Shown: positions 44,138 through 54,600, counted from the stretch's first letter. The stretch is 64,000 nt of DNA from M3007 sp037445225 (GCA_037445225.1 JBBIKW010000001.1:124001-188000); one strand, 5' to 3'. The notes: generated by a model not told the origin, from the sequence alone. Translations and numbers: made by a program.

Positions 44138-44172
44138 AAAAAAACTGCCGATTGCCCTGACAGCAACCGGCA
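44135..44172 (-). terminator. Strong leftward intrinsic terminator without an assigned gene
   Basis: Minus strand: TGCCGGTTG (44172-44164), 9-nt loop, CAATCGGCA (44154-44146; one G-T pair), then G and ten T (44144-44135). The T run merges with the -33 TTTG of the MFS promoter. Confidence 0.75.
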
Positions 44173-44346
44173 TCGTTCATACAATAGAAAGGATAAATGT
44201 CTAAGCGGTGTGTTGCGCAAGGAATCGGCATCTTTGCTGCGCAATCTGGGCGCTAAAATCGGAAGTTTGGTTTGGCGTGCAAATTTTTTTTGAGCATCCC
44301 TCTCCATGCCCTATCCTCGATATTGCGATTGAGAAGCGCGACGCCT

Positions 44347-45327
44347 ATGACAGAGCCCTCCTTTGAGACACAGATAGGTACCGATATTCAAACAGCCATC
44401 CATTGGTTAGAAGCCGGCCAGTGCGTAGGTATTCCAACGGAGACCGTCTACGGCTTAGCCGCCAACGCCTTAGATGTAGCGGCTGTAGCGCGCATTTTTG
44501 CCGTTAAAAACCGCCCGACCTTCGACCCGCTTATCGTACACGTCCGGAGTGTCGACGCAGTTGCTCCCTACACCGAAACCTTTCCCGCTTCGTTGCGCCG
44601 CTTGGCAGAGGCGTTTTGGCCAGGTCCTCTGACACTACTGTTGCCTAAGAGCGCCCTCATTCCCGACTTGGTCACGGCGGGCTTGCCGCGCGTAGCCCTG
44701 CGCGCTCCAAGTCACGAAGTGACGCGGCGGCTATTGAGTGCCTTGCCGTTTCCATTGGCCGCCCCGAGCGCTAACCCATTTGGCTACATAAGCCCCACTA
44801 CCGCGCAACACGTATACGAGCAGCTGCAGGGTAAGATCCCGTATGTGCTCGACGGCGGCCCTTGCACCGTAGGCGTAGAGAGCACCATTGTCGGTATAGA
44901 AGAAGACACCTTGATTGTGTATCGGTTAGGGGGAATACCTGTAGAAGCGCTGGAGCAAGCTGCTCGGGAGAAAATACTCGTCCGTACCCACTCTACCAGT
45001 CACCCTGCCGCTCCCGGTATGCTTACTGCGCATTATGCACCGCGAAAGCCGCTTTTCATTTGGCCGGACGCCGTTTCCCACACGGCGCCGGAAGGCTTGG
45101 GCCTATTGCTCTTTCGCCCGCGCAAAGACCTGCCTGCTCATGTGCATAGCATAGTGCTTTCTGAAAGCGGCCAGCTCGTCGAGGCCGCCCAAAACCTGTT
45201 TGCTGCTTTGCGTCAGCTCGACAGAACACCTGAGGTGAAGGTCATATGGGCGGAGCTATGCCCGGAGGTCGGCTTAGGACGCGCCATCAACGACCGTCTC
45301 CGGCGAGCGGCTGCGCCATCGGCGTGA
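44347..45327 (+). CDS. L-threonylcarbamoyladenylate synthase, Sua5 type
   Basis: 326-aa enzyme that makes threonylcarbamoyl-AMP from Thr, bicarbonate and ATP for tRNA t6A37. The YrdC/TsaC domain (about 15-205) contains PTETVYGLAANA, KNRPTFDPLIVHV and PSANPFGYISPT. The C-terminal part (from about 230, APGMLTAHYAPRKPL) is the Sua5 domain that covers the active site, so it is the two-domain Sua5 form. ATG at 44347 is preferred to a start at 44272. It ends 13 bp from folE, convergent. Confidence 0.93.
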   Translation: MTEPSFETQIGTDIQTAIHWLEAGQCVGIPTETVYGLAANALDVAAVARIFAVKNRPTFDPLIVHVRSVDAVAPYTETFPASLRRLAEAFWPGPLTLLLPKSALIPDLVTAGLPRVALRAPSHEVTRRLLSALPFPLAAPSANPFGYISPTTAQHVYEQLQGKIPYVLDGGPCTVGVESTIVGIEEDTLIVYRLGGIPVEALEQAAREKILVRTHSTSHPAAPGMLTAHYAPRKPLFIWPDAVSHTAPEGLGLLLFRPRKDLPAHVHSIVLSESGQLVEAAQNLFAALRQLDRTPEVKVIWAELCPEVGLGRAINDRLRRAAAPSA

Positions 45328-45340
45328 AAAGGTGAGCCGC

Positions 45341-46027
45341 CTAATCCAGCCGCGGCGCCTGTATGCTCATCAAAAACTCGCGCTTCGTCTCTTCGTTCAG
45401 AAACTTGCCCGAATACTCTGCTGTGACGGTGCTGGTGCCGCAGTGCTCCACTCCGCGGGCTTGCACGCACATGTGGCGCGCGTCGATATACACAGCGATA
45501 TCGTCGGTATGCAGCACCCGGCGCAACTCTTCGGCAATTTGTACCGTCAACCGCTCTTGCACCTGGGGGCGACGAGCGTAATAGTCTACGATGCGGTTCA
45601 GCTTCGACAGACCGATGACCCGTCCATTGGGAATGTATGCTACATGTGCCACGCCAAAGATGGGTTGGAAGTGATGTTCACAGGTGCTCTGTACCGGAAT
45701 ATGGCGCTCCAACACTATTCGGCGATAGCGAAACTTGTTTTCAAACGCCGTGATCTGAGGCTTGTTAGCGGGATTAAGCCCGCGGAAGATTTCCTGAACG
45801 TACATCTTAGCCACGCGCCGAGGAGTATCGCGCAAACTGTCATCGCTCAGATCGAGTCCGAGGATTTGCATGATTTCCGAAAAATGCTCGGCAATGCGCC
45901 GCATCTTTTCTTCGTCGTTTAGGTCAAAAGCACCATTGCGAAGCGGCGTATTGGCGCGATTGGACAGATGTAGGTCGCCTATGTCGTCGACAGCAGGAGC
46001 AGAGTAAGTGGGCAAGAAGTCAGCCAT
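45341..46027 (-). CDS. folE: GTP cyclohydrolase I
   Basis: 228-aa type I FolE that opens GTP to 7,8-dihydroneopterin triphosphate for folate. Zinc ligands are in STCEHHFQP and CVQARGVEH, and the active-site stretch GLSKLNRIVDYYARRPQVQERLT is intact. The N-terminal 35 residues are variable. It follows lpxH at 117 bp on the same strand. A small AGAAAG/CTTTCT hairpin lies in that gap, so co-transcription is not certain. Confidence 0.95.
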   Translation of the reverse strand: MADFLPTYSAPAVDDIGDLHLSNRANTPLRNGAFDLNDEEKMRRIAEHFSEIMQILGLDLSDDSLRDTPRRVAKMYVQEIFRGLNPANKPQITAFENKFRYRRIVLERHIPVQSTCEHHFQPIFGVAHVAYIPNGRVIGLSKLNRIVDYYARRPQVQERLTVQIAEELRRVLHTDDIAVYIDARHMCVQARGVEHCGTSTVTAEYSGKFLNEETKREFLMSIQAPRLD

Positions 46028-46144
46028 GGGCTAAAAAAACGGTTTGAAGTGAACAGTAAACGGCTACTCTAACGCCACATCTGCCCATTTGTTTAATATA
46101 GAAAGGAATCTTGCTTTCTAAGGATAAACAAAGAAATAAGGCGC

Positions 46145-46948
46145 CTAGCCCTCTTGCCTCCAATTTTGGATGGTCTGGCCGCTGTTTTCGAAAAATTTTA
46201 AGGATAGCTGCTCTCCATCGAACTCGGCGTAAGAGCAGGCATAAAGCCATTCGCCGAGGTTTATGTAGCGGCTCTTACCGTTTTTGAGCCGCCAGTCGAT
46301 GGGTAAGTGCCGGTGCCCGAAGATGAAAAAATCCGGCTCTATGCCTTGCTCGATCTTGCGGCAGGCATACTGTACCAGCCACTCGCGCTCTTCGCCCAGC
46401 CAATAGCGTTCCTCGGGCGGCATAGACAGTCGACTTCTTTGCGAGGCATGGTGCGCCAGCCATATGCCGATATCGGGGTGAAGCCATCGAAACATCCGCT
46501 GTGCCAGCGGGTTTTGAAAAACCTTTTTTAGCCGCTTGTATCCATAGTCGTTTGGCCCTAAGCCGTCGCCATGAGCGATGTAAAACGCCTTGCCGCATAA
46601 CTCGACCTGCAGAGGGCCTCGGTAAACGGGAATGCCCAACTCCTGTTCGAAATAGCCAAACATCCACATATCGTGGTTTCCGGTGAACACGTGGATAGGG
46701 ATGCGGGCATCGCGCAGTTCCGACAGCTTGCCCAAGAACCGAGCGAATCCCTTGGGGATAACCGTTTGATATTCGAACCAGAATTCGAACAGGTCGCCGA
46801 CTAAGTATATAGCTTGCGCTTGAGGGGCAATAACCTCCAACCACCGCACCACTTGGCGCTCGCGCTCGCGCGCCGGTAGACGGCCATCGATGCCGAGGTG
46901 AAAGTCCGAAGCAAAAAATATTTTTTGCGCCAACCGTTTTTTCGGCAA
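46145..46948 (-). CDS. lpxH: UDP-2,3-diacylglucosamine diphosphatase LpxH
   Basis: About 262-267 aa. It hydrolyses UDP-2,3-diacyl-GlcN to lipid X in lipid A synthesis at the inner membrane face. Metal motifs: SDFHLGIDGR, VGDLFEFWFEY, TGNHDMWMF, AHGDGLG and FGHRHLP. No ATG lies near the start. The longest frame starts at a TTG (46948) that lies inside the -7 box TATCTTTG, so translation probably begins at the next TTG, 46933 (MAQKIFFASDFH). A larger homologue is at 31.9 kb. Confidence 0.9.
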   Translation of the reverse strand: MPKKRLAQKIFFASDFHLGIDGRLPARERERQVVRWLEVIAPQAQAIYLVGDLFEFWFEYQTVIPKGFARFLGKLSELRDARIPIHVFTGNHDMWMFGYFEQELGIPVYRGPLQVELCGKAFYIAHGDGLGPNDYGYKRLKKVFQNPLAQRMFRWLHPDIGIWLAHHASQRSRLSMPPEERYWLGEEREWLVQYACRKIEQGIEPDFFIFGHRHLPIDWRLKNGKSRYINLGEWLYACSYAEFDGEQLSLKFFENSGQTIQNWRQEG

Positions 46949-46953
46949 AGATA
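46946..46953 (-). promoter_or_regulatory. -7 box of lpxH
   Basis: TATCTTTG on the minus strand, perfect TAnnTTTG. It overlaps the first possible start codon and ends 12 nt before the next TTG, so the mRNA leader must be very short. Confidence 0.55.
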
Positions 46954-47055
46954 TACGTCCCGACGGGTGGGGCGCGCTTCTCCTACTGCGCGCGGCTCCT
47001 CGCTATTATGGGAAGAGTCCCTTATTTTTTAGCGTAGACTAAGGGCGCCAGTTGT

Positions 47056-47063
47056 TATTTTTG
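47056..47063 (+). promoter_or_regulatory. -7 box of the GWxTD gene
   Basis: TATTTTTG, perfect TAnnTTTG, 15 nt before the ATG at 47079. Confidence 0.55.
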
Positions 47064-47078
47064 AGAAAACTTTTGGCC

Positions 47079-48551
47079 ATGAAGAAGAACGGTTTCAAAG
47101 CGGCTGTTAGCGCGCTGCTCCTAAGTGGACTTTTTGCCCTACCGGCCCGCGCTGTAGATGTAGGCGTGTGCTATGCGGTGTACGCTACTCCCGAACGCCC
47201 ATATTTGGAAGTCCACTTAGAAATAGCGGCATCGTCCATCACCTTTCGCCCCGTAGACAGCCTCCACCTACAAGCATCGGCAGAGGTGCTGATCTTAGTG
47301 CGGTGGGGCGAACGAATTGTCGCTTACGAAAAATACTTGCTCAGCAGTCCTTTGGTTACGGCACCGAGCGACCTGCTGGATGTGAAGCGCTTCTTTGTAG
47401 AAAAAGGCGAATACGCATTAGAAGTGTCGGTTCAAGATGCCCGCGACGCACAAAACCACCGCACCCTGCATTTCCCACTGAGCGTATCGATAGATGCTAA
47501 GCCCTATTTGACGGAAGTACTTCTGCTGCGCAGCTATCGGCGCGACAGCACGGACAATCCCTTTGTCAAACACGGTCTTTTTTTGGAGCCGCTCCCCTTT
47601 GCCTATTACGAGCAGCGGGCCACGCAACTGGCCTTCTACGCAGAAATATACCACGGCGAGCAGATGGGCCCGAACGGCTACGCCATCCGATACTACGTCG
47701 AGCAAGAGTTGGGCAACGGTCATAAGGCCTTAGTAGCCAGTGGCGCTCAGCGCAAGAAGCCCTCTCGAATAGATGCCGTACTGGCTGCCATCGACATCAG
47801 CCGGCTCAAAAGCGGCAATTATACGCTGACGGTAGAGCTGCGCACCGAGCACAATGAACTGGTAGCCCAGCGCGCAATTACCTTTCAGCGAAGCAATCCG
47901 CTCTTAGACCTCGACTTGAGCAAGGCAGAAATCAGCGAGGAGATGCTCCAGCAATACTTTGTCGCCGACTTGAGTGAAGAAAACCTGCGCTACAGCCTTC
48001 GCGCCATCTCTGCGCTTACTTGGGCCGACGATGCCGAGGCGCTCAAGAACCTGCTGGCGGGCTCCGACCTACACGCCATGCGCGTCTATTTGTTGCGGCA
48101 CTTTGCTGAGAAAAACCCCAATAATCCGGAGGCGGCTTACTTGGAATACATGCGGGTGGCAGGAGCGGTAGACCGCCAATTTCACAGCGGCTTCCGCTAC
48201 GGATTTGAAACCGACCGAGGGCGCACTTTTCTGCGCTTCGGTCGACCCGACGACATCATTCGCGTAGACGACGACCCGGCGGCTCCGCCTTACGAAATCT
48301 GGATCTACTTTCACTTTCCTAAAACCCATCAGCGCAACGTCAAGTTCCTCTTCTACAACCCCTCCTTGGCCGGTGAAGACTTCATCTTGCTGCACTCGAA
48401 TGCCCGCGGCGAAATCAACAATCCGCGCTGGGAAGTGGTCCTCTATAGCCGAAACGCTATCAACCAGATAGAAGGCTCCAACTACCACGATGCCACCCAC
48501 ATGCAGCGCAACTTCAACCGAAACGCGCGCCGCTTTTTCGAGGATTTCTAA
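47079..48551 (+). CDS. GWxTD-domain exported protein
   Basis: 490-aa protein with a Sec signal peptide (MKKNGFKAAVSALLLSGLFALPARA). The middle is beta-rich. The C-terminal 120 residues are the GWxTD domain typical of Bacteroidota and relatives, here as FETDRGRTFLRFGRPDDI and PYEIWIYF, with FLFYNPSL following; the name-giving motif has Phe-Glu in place of Gly-Trp. Function unknown. The ATG at 47079 matches both the signal peptide and the -7 box; an in-frame TTG at 47052 precedes the promoter. mutS follows 99 bp later from its own promoter. Confidence 0.82.
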   Translation: MKKNGFKAAVSALLLSGLFALPARAVDVGVCYAVYATPERPYLEVHLEIAASSITFRPVDSLHLQASAEVLILVRWGERIVAYEKYLLSSPLVTAPSDLLDVKRFFVEKGEYALEVSVQDARDAQNHRTLHFPLSVSIDAKPYLTEVLLLRSYRRDSTDNPFVKHGLFLEPLPFAYYEQRATQLAFYAEIYHGEQMGPNGYAIRYYVEQELGNGHKALVASGAQRKKPSRIDAVLAAIDISRLKSGNYTLTVELRTEHNELVAQRAITFQRSNPLLDLDLSKAEISEEMLQQYFVADLSEENLRYSLRAISALTWADDAEALKNLLAGSDLHAMRVYLLRHFAEKNPNNPEAAYLEYMRVAGAVDRQFHSGFRYGFETDRGRTFLRFGRPDDIIRVDDDPAAPPYEIWIYFHFPKTHQRNVKFLFYNPSLAGEDFILLHSNARGEINNPRWEVVLYSRNAINQIEGSNYHDATHMQRNFNRNARRFFEDF

Positions 48552-48599
48552 GCCATATGCCGACGCGCCGCCTTTCGGTACGGTAGGCGCAAGGTGTGC

Positions 48600-48607
48600 T
48601 ATCTTTG
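48600..48607 (+). promoter_or_regulatory. -7 box of mutS
   Basis: TATCTTTG, perfect TAnnTTTG, with TTTC at 48573-48576 upstream. It supports the mutS start at 48651. Confidence 0.6.
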
Positions 48608-48650
48608 CCTTCCCATCTGTATTGTTGCGCCGTTTTGTCTAAACCCTTTC

Positions 48651-51362
48651 ATGGCTCGCCCTTCCAAAAATAGCGATACACCGACGAAGTCCTCGACCAT
48701 CACGCCGCTGATGGCGCAGTATGCCGCCGTAAAAGCACAGCATCCCGATGCCATCTTGCTTTTTCGGGTCGGCGACTTCTACGAAACTTTTGGCGAAGAT
48801 GCCATCAAGACGGCCAATGCCCTCGGCATCACCCTGACCAGCCGCAATAACGGGGGCTCCGACGTAGAGCTGGCCGGATTTCCGCACCACGCCCTGGATA
48901 TGTACCTGCCGCGCCTGGTGCGCGCCGGATATCGCGTGGCTATATGTGAACAGATGGAAAAACCCGTCCCAGGCAAGGTGGTTCGGCGATCCGTCACCGA
49001 AGTGATCACGCCGGGAGTGACTTTAAGCGATGCACTGCTGGAAAATCGCCAGAACAACTACCTCGCCGTACTCGCTTTCGGCAAGAACGAACACTACGGA
49101 TTGGCCTTTTTGGATATTAGCACCGGCGACTTTTTCGCCTGTGAAGGCAACAGCGCTACGGTAGACAAGCTGCTCCAAAGCCTGAAGCCCGCCGAAGTAC
49201 TGTTGCCCAAAAGCCGCCTGAAGGAGTTTACCGCCTACTTCGGTGATAAATTCTACACCTACACCTTAGAGGATTGGATCTTTACCGCTTCGTTTGGGCG
49301 GGAGAAGCTGCTGCAGCATTTCCAGAGCGCCAGCCTAAAGGGCTTTGGCTTGGAGGAATTAGACTTAGCTCAGGCCGCTGCGGGGGCGGCTCTGCACTAT
49401 CTGGCCACTACGGAGAATACGCGATTAGCGCACATTCGACACATCAGCCGTTTGCAGACGGAGGCCTTTGTTTGGCTCGACCGCTTCACCATCCGCAACT
49501 TGGAAATCGTTCAGGCCAACCACGAGTCGGGCGTATCGCTGCTGCAAGTGCTGGATCACACGGTCAGCCCCATGGGCGCACGCCTATTGCGGCGATGGCT
49601 ATTGCTTCCTCTGACCGATCTCCAGCACATTGCCGAGCGCCACGATGCCGTAGCGCTGTTGGTGCAGCACAGCGATTTGGCGCAACAGCTCGAAAAGCAA
49701 ATCCGCCAGATCGGCGATTTAGAGCGCCTAGTCGCCAAGATATCAGTAGGCAAGATCAATCCGCGCGAGGCGCTCCAACTGCGCCGCGCGCTGATGGCTC
49801 TGGAAGCCGTCAAGCACCTCCTTTCACCCTCTGCTGCGGAGCCGGAACGACCTGAAGATGCCGCCCTCCGTTCGCCCTTGGGTGCAGGCCTACGGCGTTG
49901 GGCCGAAGCCATTCACGCGTGCGTCTCCCTGCGCGAGCGCATCGGCGCCATTGTGCATCCCGACGCTCCTGTTGACGTGCGAAAGGGCGGCGCCATTGCG
50001 GAAGGAGCTAACCCCTCCTTAGACGAGCTGCGCCACCTAGTGCGCCACAGCCGCGATGCACTGATCGAGATCCAACAGCGCGAAGCCGAGCGCACCGGCA
50101 TCCCTAGCCTCAAAATCGGCTTCAACAACATCTTTGGCTACTACTTGGAAGTCACATCCAAATGGATCGACAAGGTGCCCCGAGAATGGGACCGCAAGCA
50201 GACCACCGCTAACGGCGAGCGCTATATCACTCCCGAGCTAAAGGCCTTAGAAAGCAAGATCCTCGGTGCCGAAGAGCGGATCTTGGAACTGGAGGAACAG
50301 ATCTTTCGCGAGCTAGTGAGTGAAATGGCCGACTACATCGGCCCCATTCAACAGAGCGCACAAGTCATTGCCCGCATCGACTGCCTTCTCTCCTTTGCCA
50401 CCGCAGCGCAAAAGTACCACTATACTCGCCCAGAAGTAGCCGACTCCTTCGTTATTGACATCCGAGGAGGGCGCCACCCCGTCATCGAAAGCCAACTCCC
50501 GCCTGGCGAGACCTATGTGCCTAACGATATCTACTTAGACAACGACACGCATCAGATTTTGCTCATTACCGGCCCCAACATGGCGGGCAAGTCGGCCCTG
50601 TTGCGGCAAACGGCGCTCATCGTGCTGATGGCACAAGCGGGAAGCTTCGTCCCCGCCCAATCGGCGCGCATTGGCCTTGTGGATAAGATCTTCACCCGCG
50701 TAGGCGCCAGCGACAACATCAGCAGCGGCGAAAGCACCTTTATGGTGGAGATGAACGAGACGGCCCTCATCATGAACAACATCAGCGACCGCTCGCTCAT
50801 CCTCTTAGACGAGATCGGCCGGGGCACCAGCACCTACGACGGCATTTCCATTGCGTGGAGCATCGCCGAATATCTGCACGACAACGGCCGAGTGCGTCCC
50901 AAAACCCTCTTTGCCACCCACTACCACGAACTCAACGAGCTGGCCGAGCGCCACGAGCGCATCCATAATTTTCACATCAGCACCCGCCAAGTAGGGCACA
51001 AAGTTATTTTTCTGCGCAAATTAGAGCCGGGCGGCTCTAACCACTCTTTTGGCATCCATGTCGCCCGTATGGCCGGCATGCCCGCTGAAATCGTCGAGCG
51101 CGCTCAGGAAATTTTGCGCACCTTGGAGGCCGACGGCAGTCGCTTAGGCAGCGGCAGCAACCAGCCTGCCCTGCCCACCCCCACCGACATGCACCGCCGC
51201 ACTCGTCAAGTACAGCCCCGCCTCCAACTGCAAATCTTCGACGCCGACGAATACACGCGCAAGATCCGAGAGGAGCTCTTGGCCCTCGACCTGAATACTA
51301 TGACACCCATAGATGCCCTGTGGAAATTGAACGAGCTGCGAAAGATCGCCGAGAAAAAATAA
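48651..51362 (+). CDS. mutS: DNA mismatch repair protein MutS
   Basis: 903-aa mismatch recognition ATPase. Domain I has the mismatch-reading motif GDFYETFGEDA (Phe and Glu present). Connector, core and clamp domains follow, then the ATPase with Walker A TGPNMAGKS (about 638), signature motif SGESTFMVEM, Walker B LILLDEIGRGTSTYDG and ATHYHEL. The length and N-terminal domain identify MutS1 rather than MutS2. The ATG at 48651 (MARPSKNSD) is chosen from the promoter position. Confidence 0.97.
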   Translation: MARPSKNSDTPTKSSTITPLMAQYAAVKAQHPDAILLFRVGDFYETFGEDAIKTANALGITLTSRNNGGSDVELAGFPHHALDMYLPRLVRAGYRVAICEQMEKPVPGKVVRRSVTEVITPGVTLSDALLENRQNNYLAVLAFGKNEHYGLAFLDISTGDFFACEGNSATVDKLLQSLKPAEVLLPKSRLKEFTAYFGDKFYTYTLEDWIFTASFGREKLLQHFQSASLKGFGLEELDLAQAAAGAALHYLATTENTRLAHIRHISRLQTEAFVWLDRFTIRNLEIVQANHESGVSLLQVLDHTVSPMGARLLRRWLLLPLTDLQHIAERHDAVALLVQHSDLAQQLEKQIRQIGDLERLVAKISVGKINPREALQLRRALMALEAVKHLLSPSAAEPERPEDAALRSPLGAGLRRWAEAIHACVSLRERIGAIVHPDAPVDVRKGGAIAEGANPSLDELRHLVRHSRDALIEIQQREAERTGIPSLKIGFNNIFGYYLEVTSKWIDKVPREWDRKQTTANGERYITPELKALESKILGAEERILELEEQIFRELVSEMADYIGPIQQSAQVIARIDCLLSFATAAQKYHYTRPEVADSFVIDIRGGRHPVIESQLPPGETYVPNDIYLDNDTHQILLITGPNMAGKSALLRQTALIVLMAQAGSFVPAQSARIGLVDKIFTRVGASDNISSGESTFMVEMNETALIMNNISDRSLILLDEIGRGTSTYDGISIAWSIAEYLHDNGRVRPKTLFATHYHELNELAERHERIHNFHISTRQVGHKVIFLRKLEPGGSNHSFGIHVARMAGMPAEIVERAQEILRTLEADGSRLGSGSNQPALPTPTDMHRRTRQVQPRLQLQIFDADEYTRKIREELLALDLNTMTPIDALWKLNELRKIAEKK

Positions 51363-51665
51363 GGGTCGCCGCTTCCTCTCTTGCCTCGCTCAACACCTTT
51401 TAGCAGATAATGGCGCTGCAGTCCAAAGCGTTATCTTCTTGTTTTTCAGGGAAAAACAGGAGATCCTATGCCTGAGAGATACCGTATCTTTGCCGCGTCT
51501 CCTTCGTGGAAAGATGGTCCTTCCGCTATACCAAGCGCCGGGAACAGACGTTGTTTAGCCGCGCTACATCCCATTTGTTGAATTCAAAAAATGCGGACCA
51601 CCTGCTCGTTTTTGTGCCTTGTAGGCGCGTTGCCCGTCATCCTTTTCACCCAAATCCGTTCCACC
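51363..51665 (+). other. mutS to PorE-like gene spacer with hairpin and promoter
   Basis: An 11-bp AT-rich hairpin (51437-51447 with 51451-51461, loop AGG, one G-T) could end mutS transcription although no T tract follows. TATCTTTG at 51485-51492 is a perfect -7 box for the next gene and gives a leader of about 170 nt. No coding sequence is convincing. Confidence 0.5.
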
Positions 51666-54600
51666 ATGTACTCGATGTCAACCAGAACCTCGTGGCTGTT
51701 GCTGCTGCCTTTTTTTATGGGCTCTCTTTACGGCCAAAGCAATTTAGAAGAAAATCTCATTCGCGCCAATAAGCAATTTGAACTCGGAGCCTTTAACCTC
51801 GCCTTGCGCACCTACGAGCAAGTGCTCAAGGAGCAGCCCAATCACGCCCAAGCGCTGGCGCGGAGCGGCGACTGTTATTTTTATCTAAATCGGCCGCAGG
51901 ATGCGATCTCCTATTACGAACGCGCGTTGCAAAGCAACCCTTCTGCTTCGGAGGTGATGTTTAGCTACGGCAGAGCGCTGATGCATACCGGCGACTATGT
52001 CGGCGCCAAAAAGTGGTTCTCTGCCTACGCGACAAGCAATGCCACTGTAGGGCAGCACTACGCGCAAATGTGTGATTTTGCCCTGCAGGCCAGCCGGCGC
52101 GAAGGTGTCTACAAAGCGCTCAACGAACCCATCAGCACCGCTAATGCCGACTTCGCGCCGGCCTTCTACGGAGATCAAATCGTGTACAGCTCGGCGCGCA
52201 GCGACCTCAAACGACGCACCGCCACCAAGTCGAGTTCAGATTGGACGGGCAGTGCCTACAACCAGCTGTTCGTCACGCGCCGCGGGCCCGATGGCTACTT
52301 GCAAAACCCTACCTTCTTGCGCGACGACCTACAAAACACTTACAACGACGGACCCGTCAGCTTCTCTGCTAACAAGCGCCGCGTCGCCTATTGCCGCAAC
52401 CACTTCATGGACGGCACGCGCCAAATCGCAGAAAAAGGCATGAACATGAGCCTGTACATCGCCGACGTAGTGGAGGGCAAGTGGGTGAACGAGCGCTCTT
52501 TCCCCTACAACGGTTCGGACTACGCCACAGGCTTTCCGCATTTGAGCGTCGACGGAAATACCCTTTATTTCGCCTCCGACCGGCCGGGAGGTATGGGCGG
52601 ATGGGACCTGTACGTATCCACTTGGAACGGCACCTCCTGGTCGCCACCTAAAAACTTAGGCGCTCCCATCAACACTCCCGGCAACGAGATAACGCCCTTT
52701 GTGGAGGGCGACTTCCTCTATTTTGCCTCCGACTGGCACCCTGGGTTAGGCGGCTTCGATATCTTCCGCATATCGCTGGCCGAATTCGGCACACCTCAGG
52801 TGCTGCACTTGGGCACGGGGGTAAACTCGCCGCGCGACGACTACAGTTTCATTTTCGACCCCTCTTCCGGCATCGGCTACCTCACCAGCAACCGCCTCGG
52901 CGGACGCGGCCACGAAGACCTGTGGCAGGTGCGCAAACAAGTAGATGAGTTTCTTATCGAAGTGGTAGACGACAAACAGCGCCCAGTGCCGTACGCCGAG
53001 ATAGAAATTGCCAACTGCAGCGGCATCGCAGGTGTGCGCATGACCGATGGCAATGGGCGCTACACCTTCCAAGCACCTGCAGGCAAGGCCGATTGTCAGG
53101 CTACCGTGCGCAAGGAAGGGTATCGCCCGGTATCGATGCCCATCCGAGCAGGAGAAAAGAAGTCCATAAAAGCCGTGCTCATCTCCGGCTCCGGCGCTGC
53201 GCGTAGTGTCTCGGCGCCGTTCTCTTCGCAGCCGGCGGCACCGGTCACTTACAGCACCGACGACGATGCTATTCCTGTCCGAGTCGGCAGCATCGAGCGC
53301 TTCACGGTCTCTGTAGTCGATCCCAACGGCCAACCCGTGCCCGGTGCGGAAATTAACCTGACCACCTGCGACTTAGGTATTCAACGCACCGACGAAGAGG
53401 GCAAAGCGTCTTTCTATTACCCGTCCAATAGCGAGTGCAACATTATTGTGCGAAAGAGCGGGTACGAAGACAGCTTTGTGGCGCTGCACCAACAGGCTGG
53501 AAGAGACCTGCTGATTCGCCTGAAGACTTCCAATCGGTTGCGCTATTCCGGCATAGTGCGCGACGCCAATACTTTGCGCCCCCTAAGCGACGTCCAAGTG
53601 TCGGCAGTAGCTGAAGGCGAAAACCACCAAACGGTAGCGCTGACAGACGCCACGGGCAGATACACGCTCATGCTCAAACCTAACTTAGACTACAAGGTCA
53701 CCTACGAAAAAGAGGGCTACATCAAGGGCGCCGCACAAGTCTATACTCTCCAGCCGGCCGACGACCTGTCCTACGCCTTGATGCCCAATCCTGGAGCAAA
53801 GCCCGCCCAGTACGCTACCACCTCTCCCGGAAGCGCTCCCGGCATGATTTCCATAGACGACCTCAATGCCTCGGCACCTGCGCCAGCTCCTAAGACACTT
53901 TCGAAACCGAAGAAGTCGGGAGCGCCCACAGCAAAAGGCGAAGTTTTTGCTATCCAACTGGCGGCTAACCCGGAGGACTTCTCCGCCAGCAAGCTGCGCC
54001 GCTACAGCGAGTTTGCCAACATAGGCAATCTGTACACAGTGCGCGAGGGCGGGCTGTACAAACTCCGCCTGGGCGCGTATACCTCCCGAGAGCAAGCAGA
54101 AGCGGCCCTGGCGCAAGTATCTACAAAGATCCGAGATGCCTTCGTGGTTCGCGAGACACAGGCTGCTCCAGAGATATTGGTGACCGATGCGCCACAGACG
54201 CCCTCACCGTTAGCTAAAGGCCCCGTAACCTATTTTGCCTCGAGCGCGCCCAAGCAGCGCTATGCCGTGCAAGTAGCCTCTTCACCCGCCGAAAAGCCGC
54301 TCCAGCTCAACGATTACACCGCTCTGAGCAGCATCGGACCGGCATACATCCGCGCCGAAAACGATTACATGCACGTGCGCGTGGGTCCGTGGGATACGCC
54401 CGCCCAAGCAGAGGCCGCCCGCGCAGATATTGCTCGGCGCGGCTTTCCCAGCGCGGTAGTCGTACTCGAAACCGACGCCGCAGCAGGCACAGCGCCCCTT
54501 GCGCCCATGAGCGTGTCGGCTAACCCAACAGCACCCGTACTGTACAGTGCGCCGACCAGTTCCACTCCTGTCCGAGAATACTACGTCCGCCTCTGCGCTG

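Larger units (their letters stand above)
44010..44346. other. Divergent region holding a promoter and an orphan terminator
   Basis: The left part is the MFS leader and promoter. At 44135-44172 a strong leftward terminator stands with no known gene behind it, suggesting a short leftward transcript from about 44173-44340. A 63-codon leftward frame runs across the terminator and is not convincing as a protein. No clear promoter for Sua5 was found. Confidence 0.45.

Noticed and set aside
44116..44307. A 63-codon leftward frame starting MERDAQKKFAR.
   Set aside because: It reads through the strong terminator at 44135-44172 and resembles no family.
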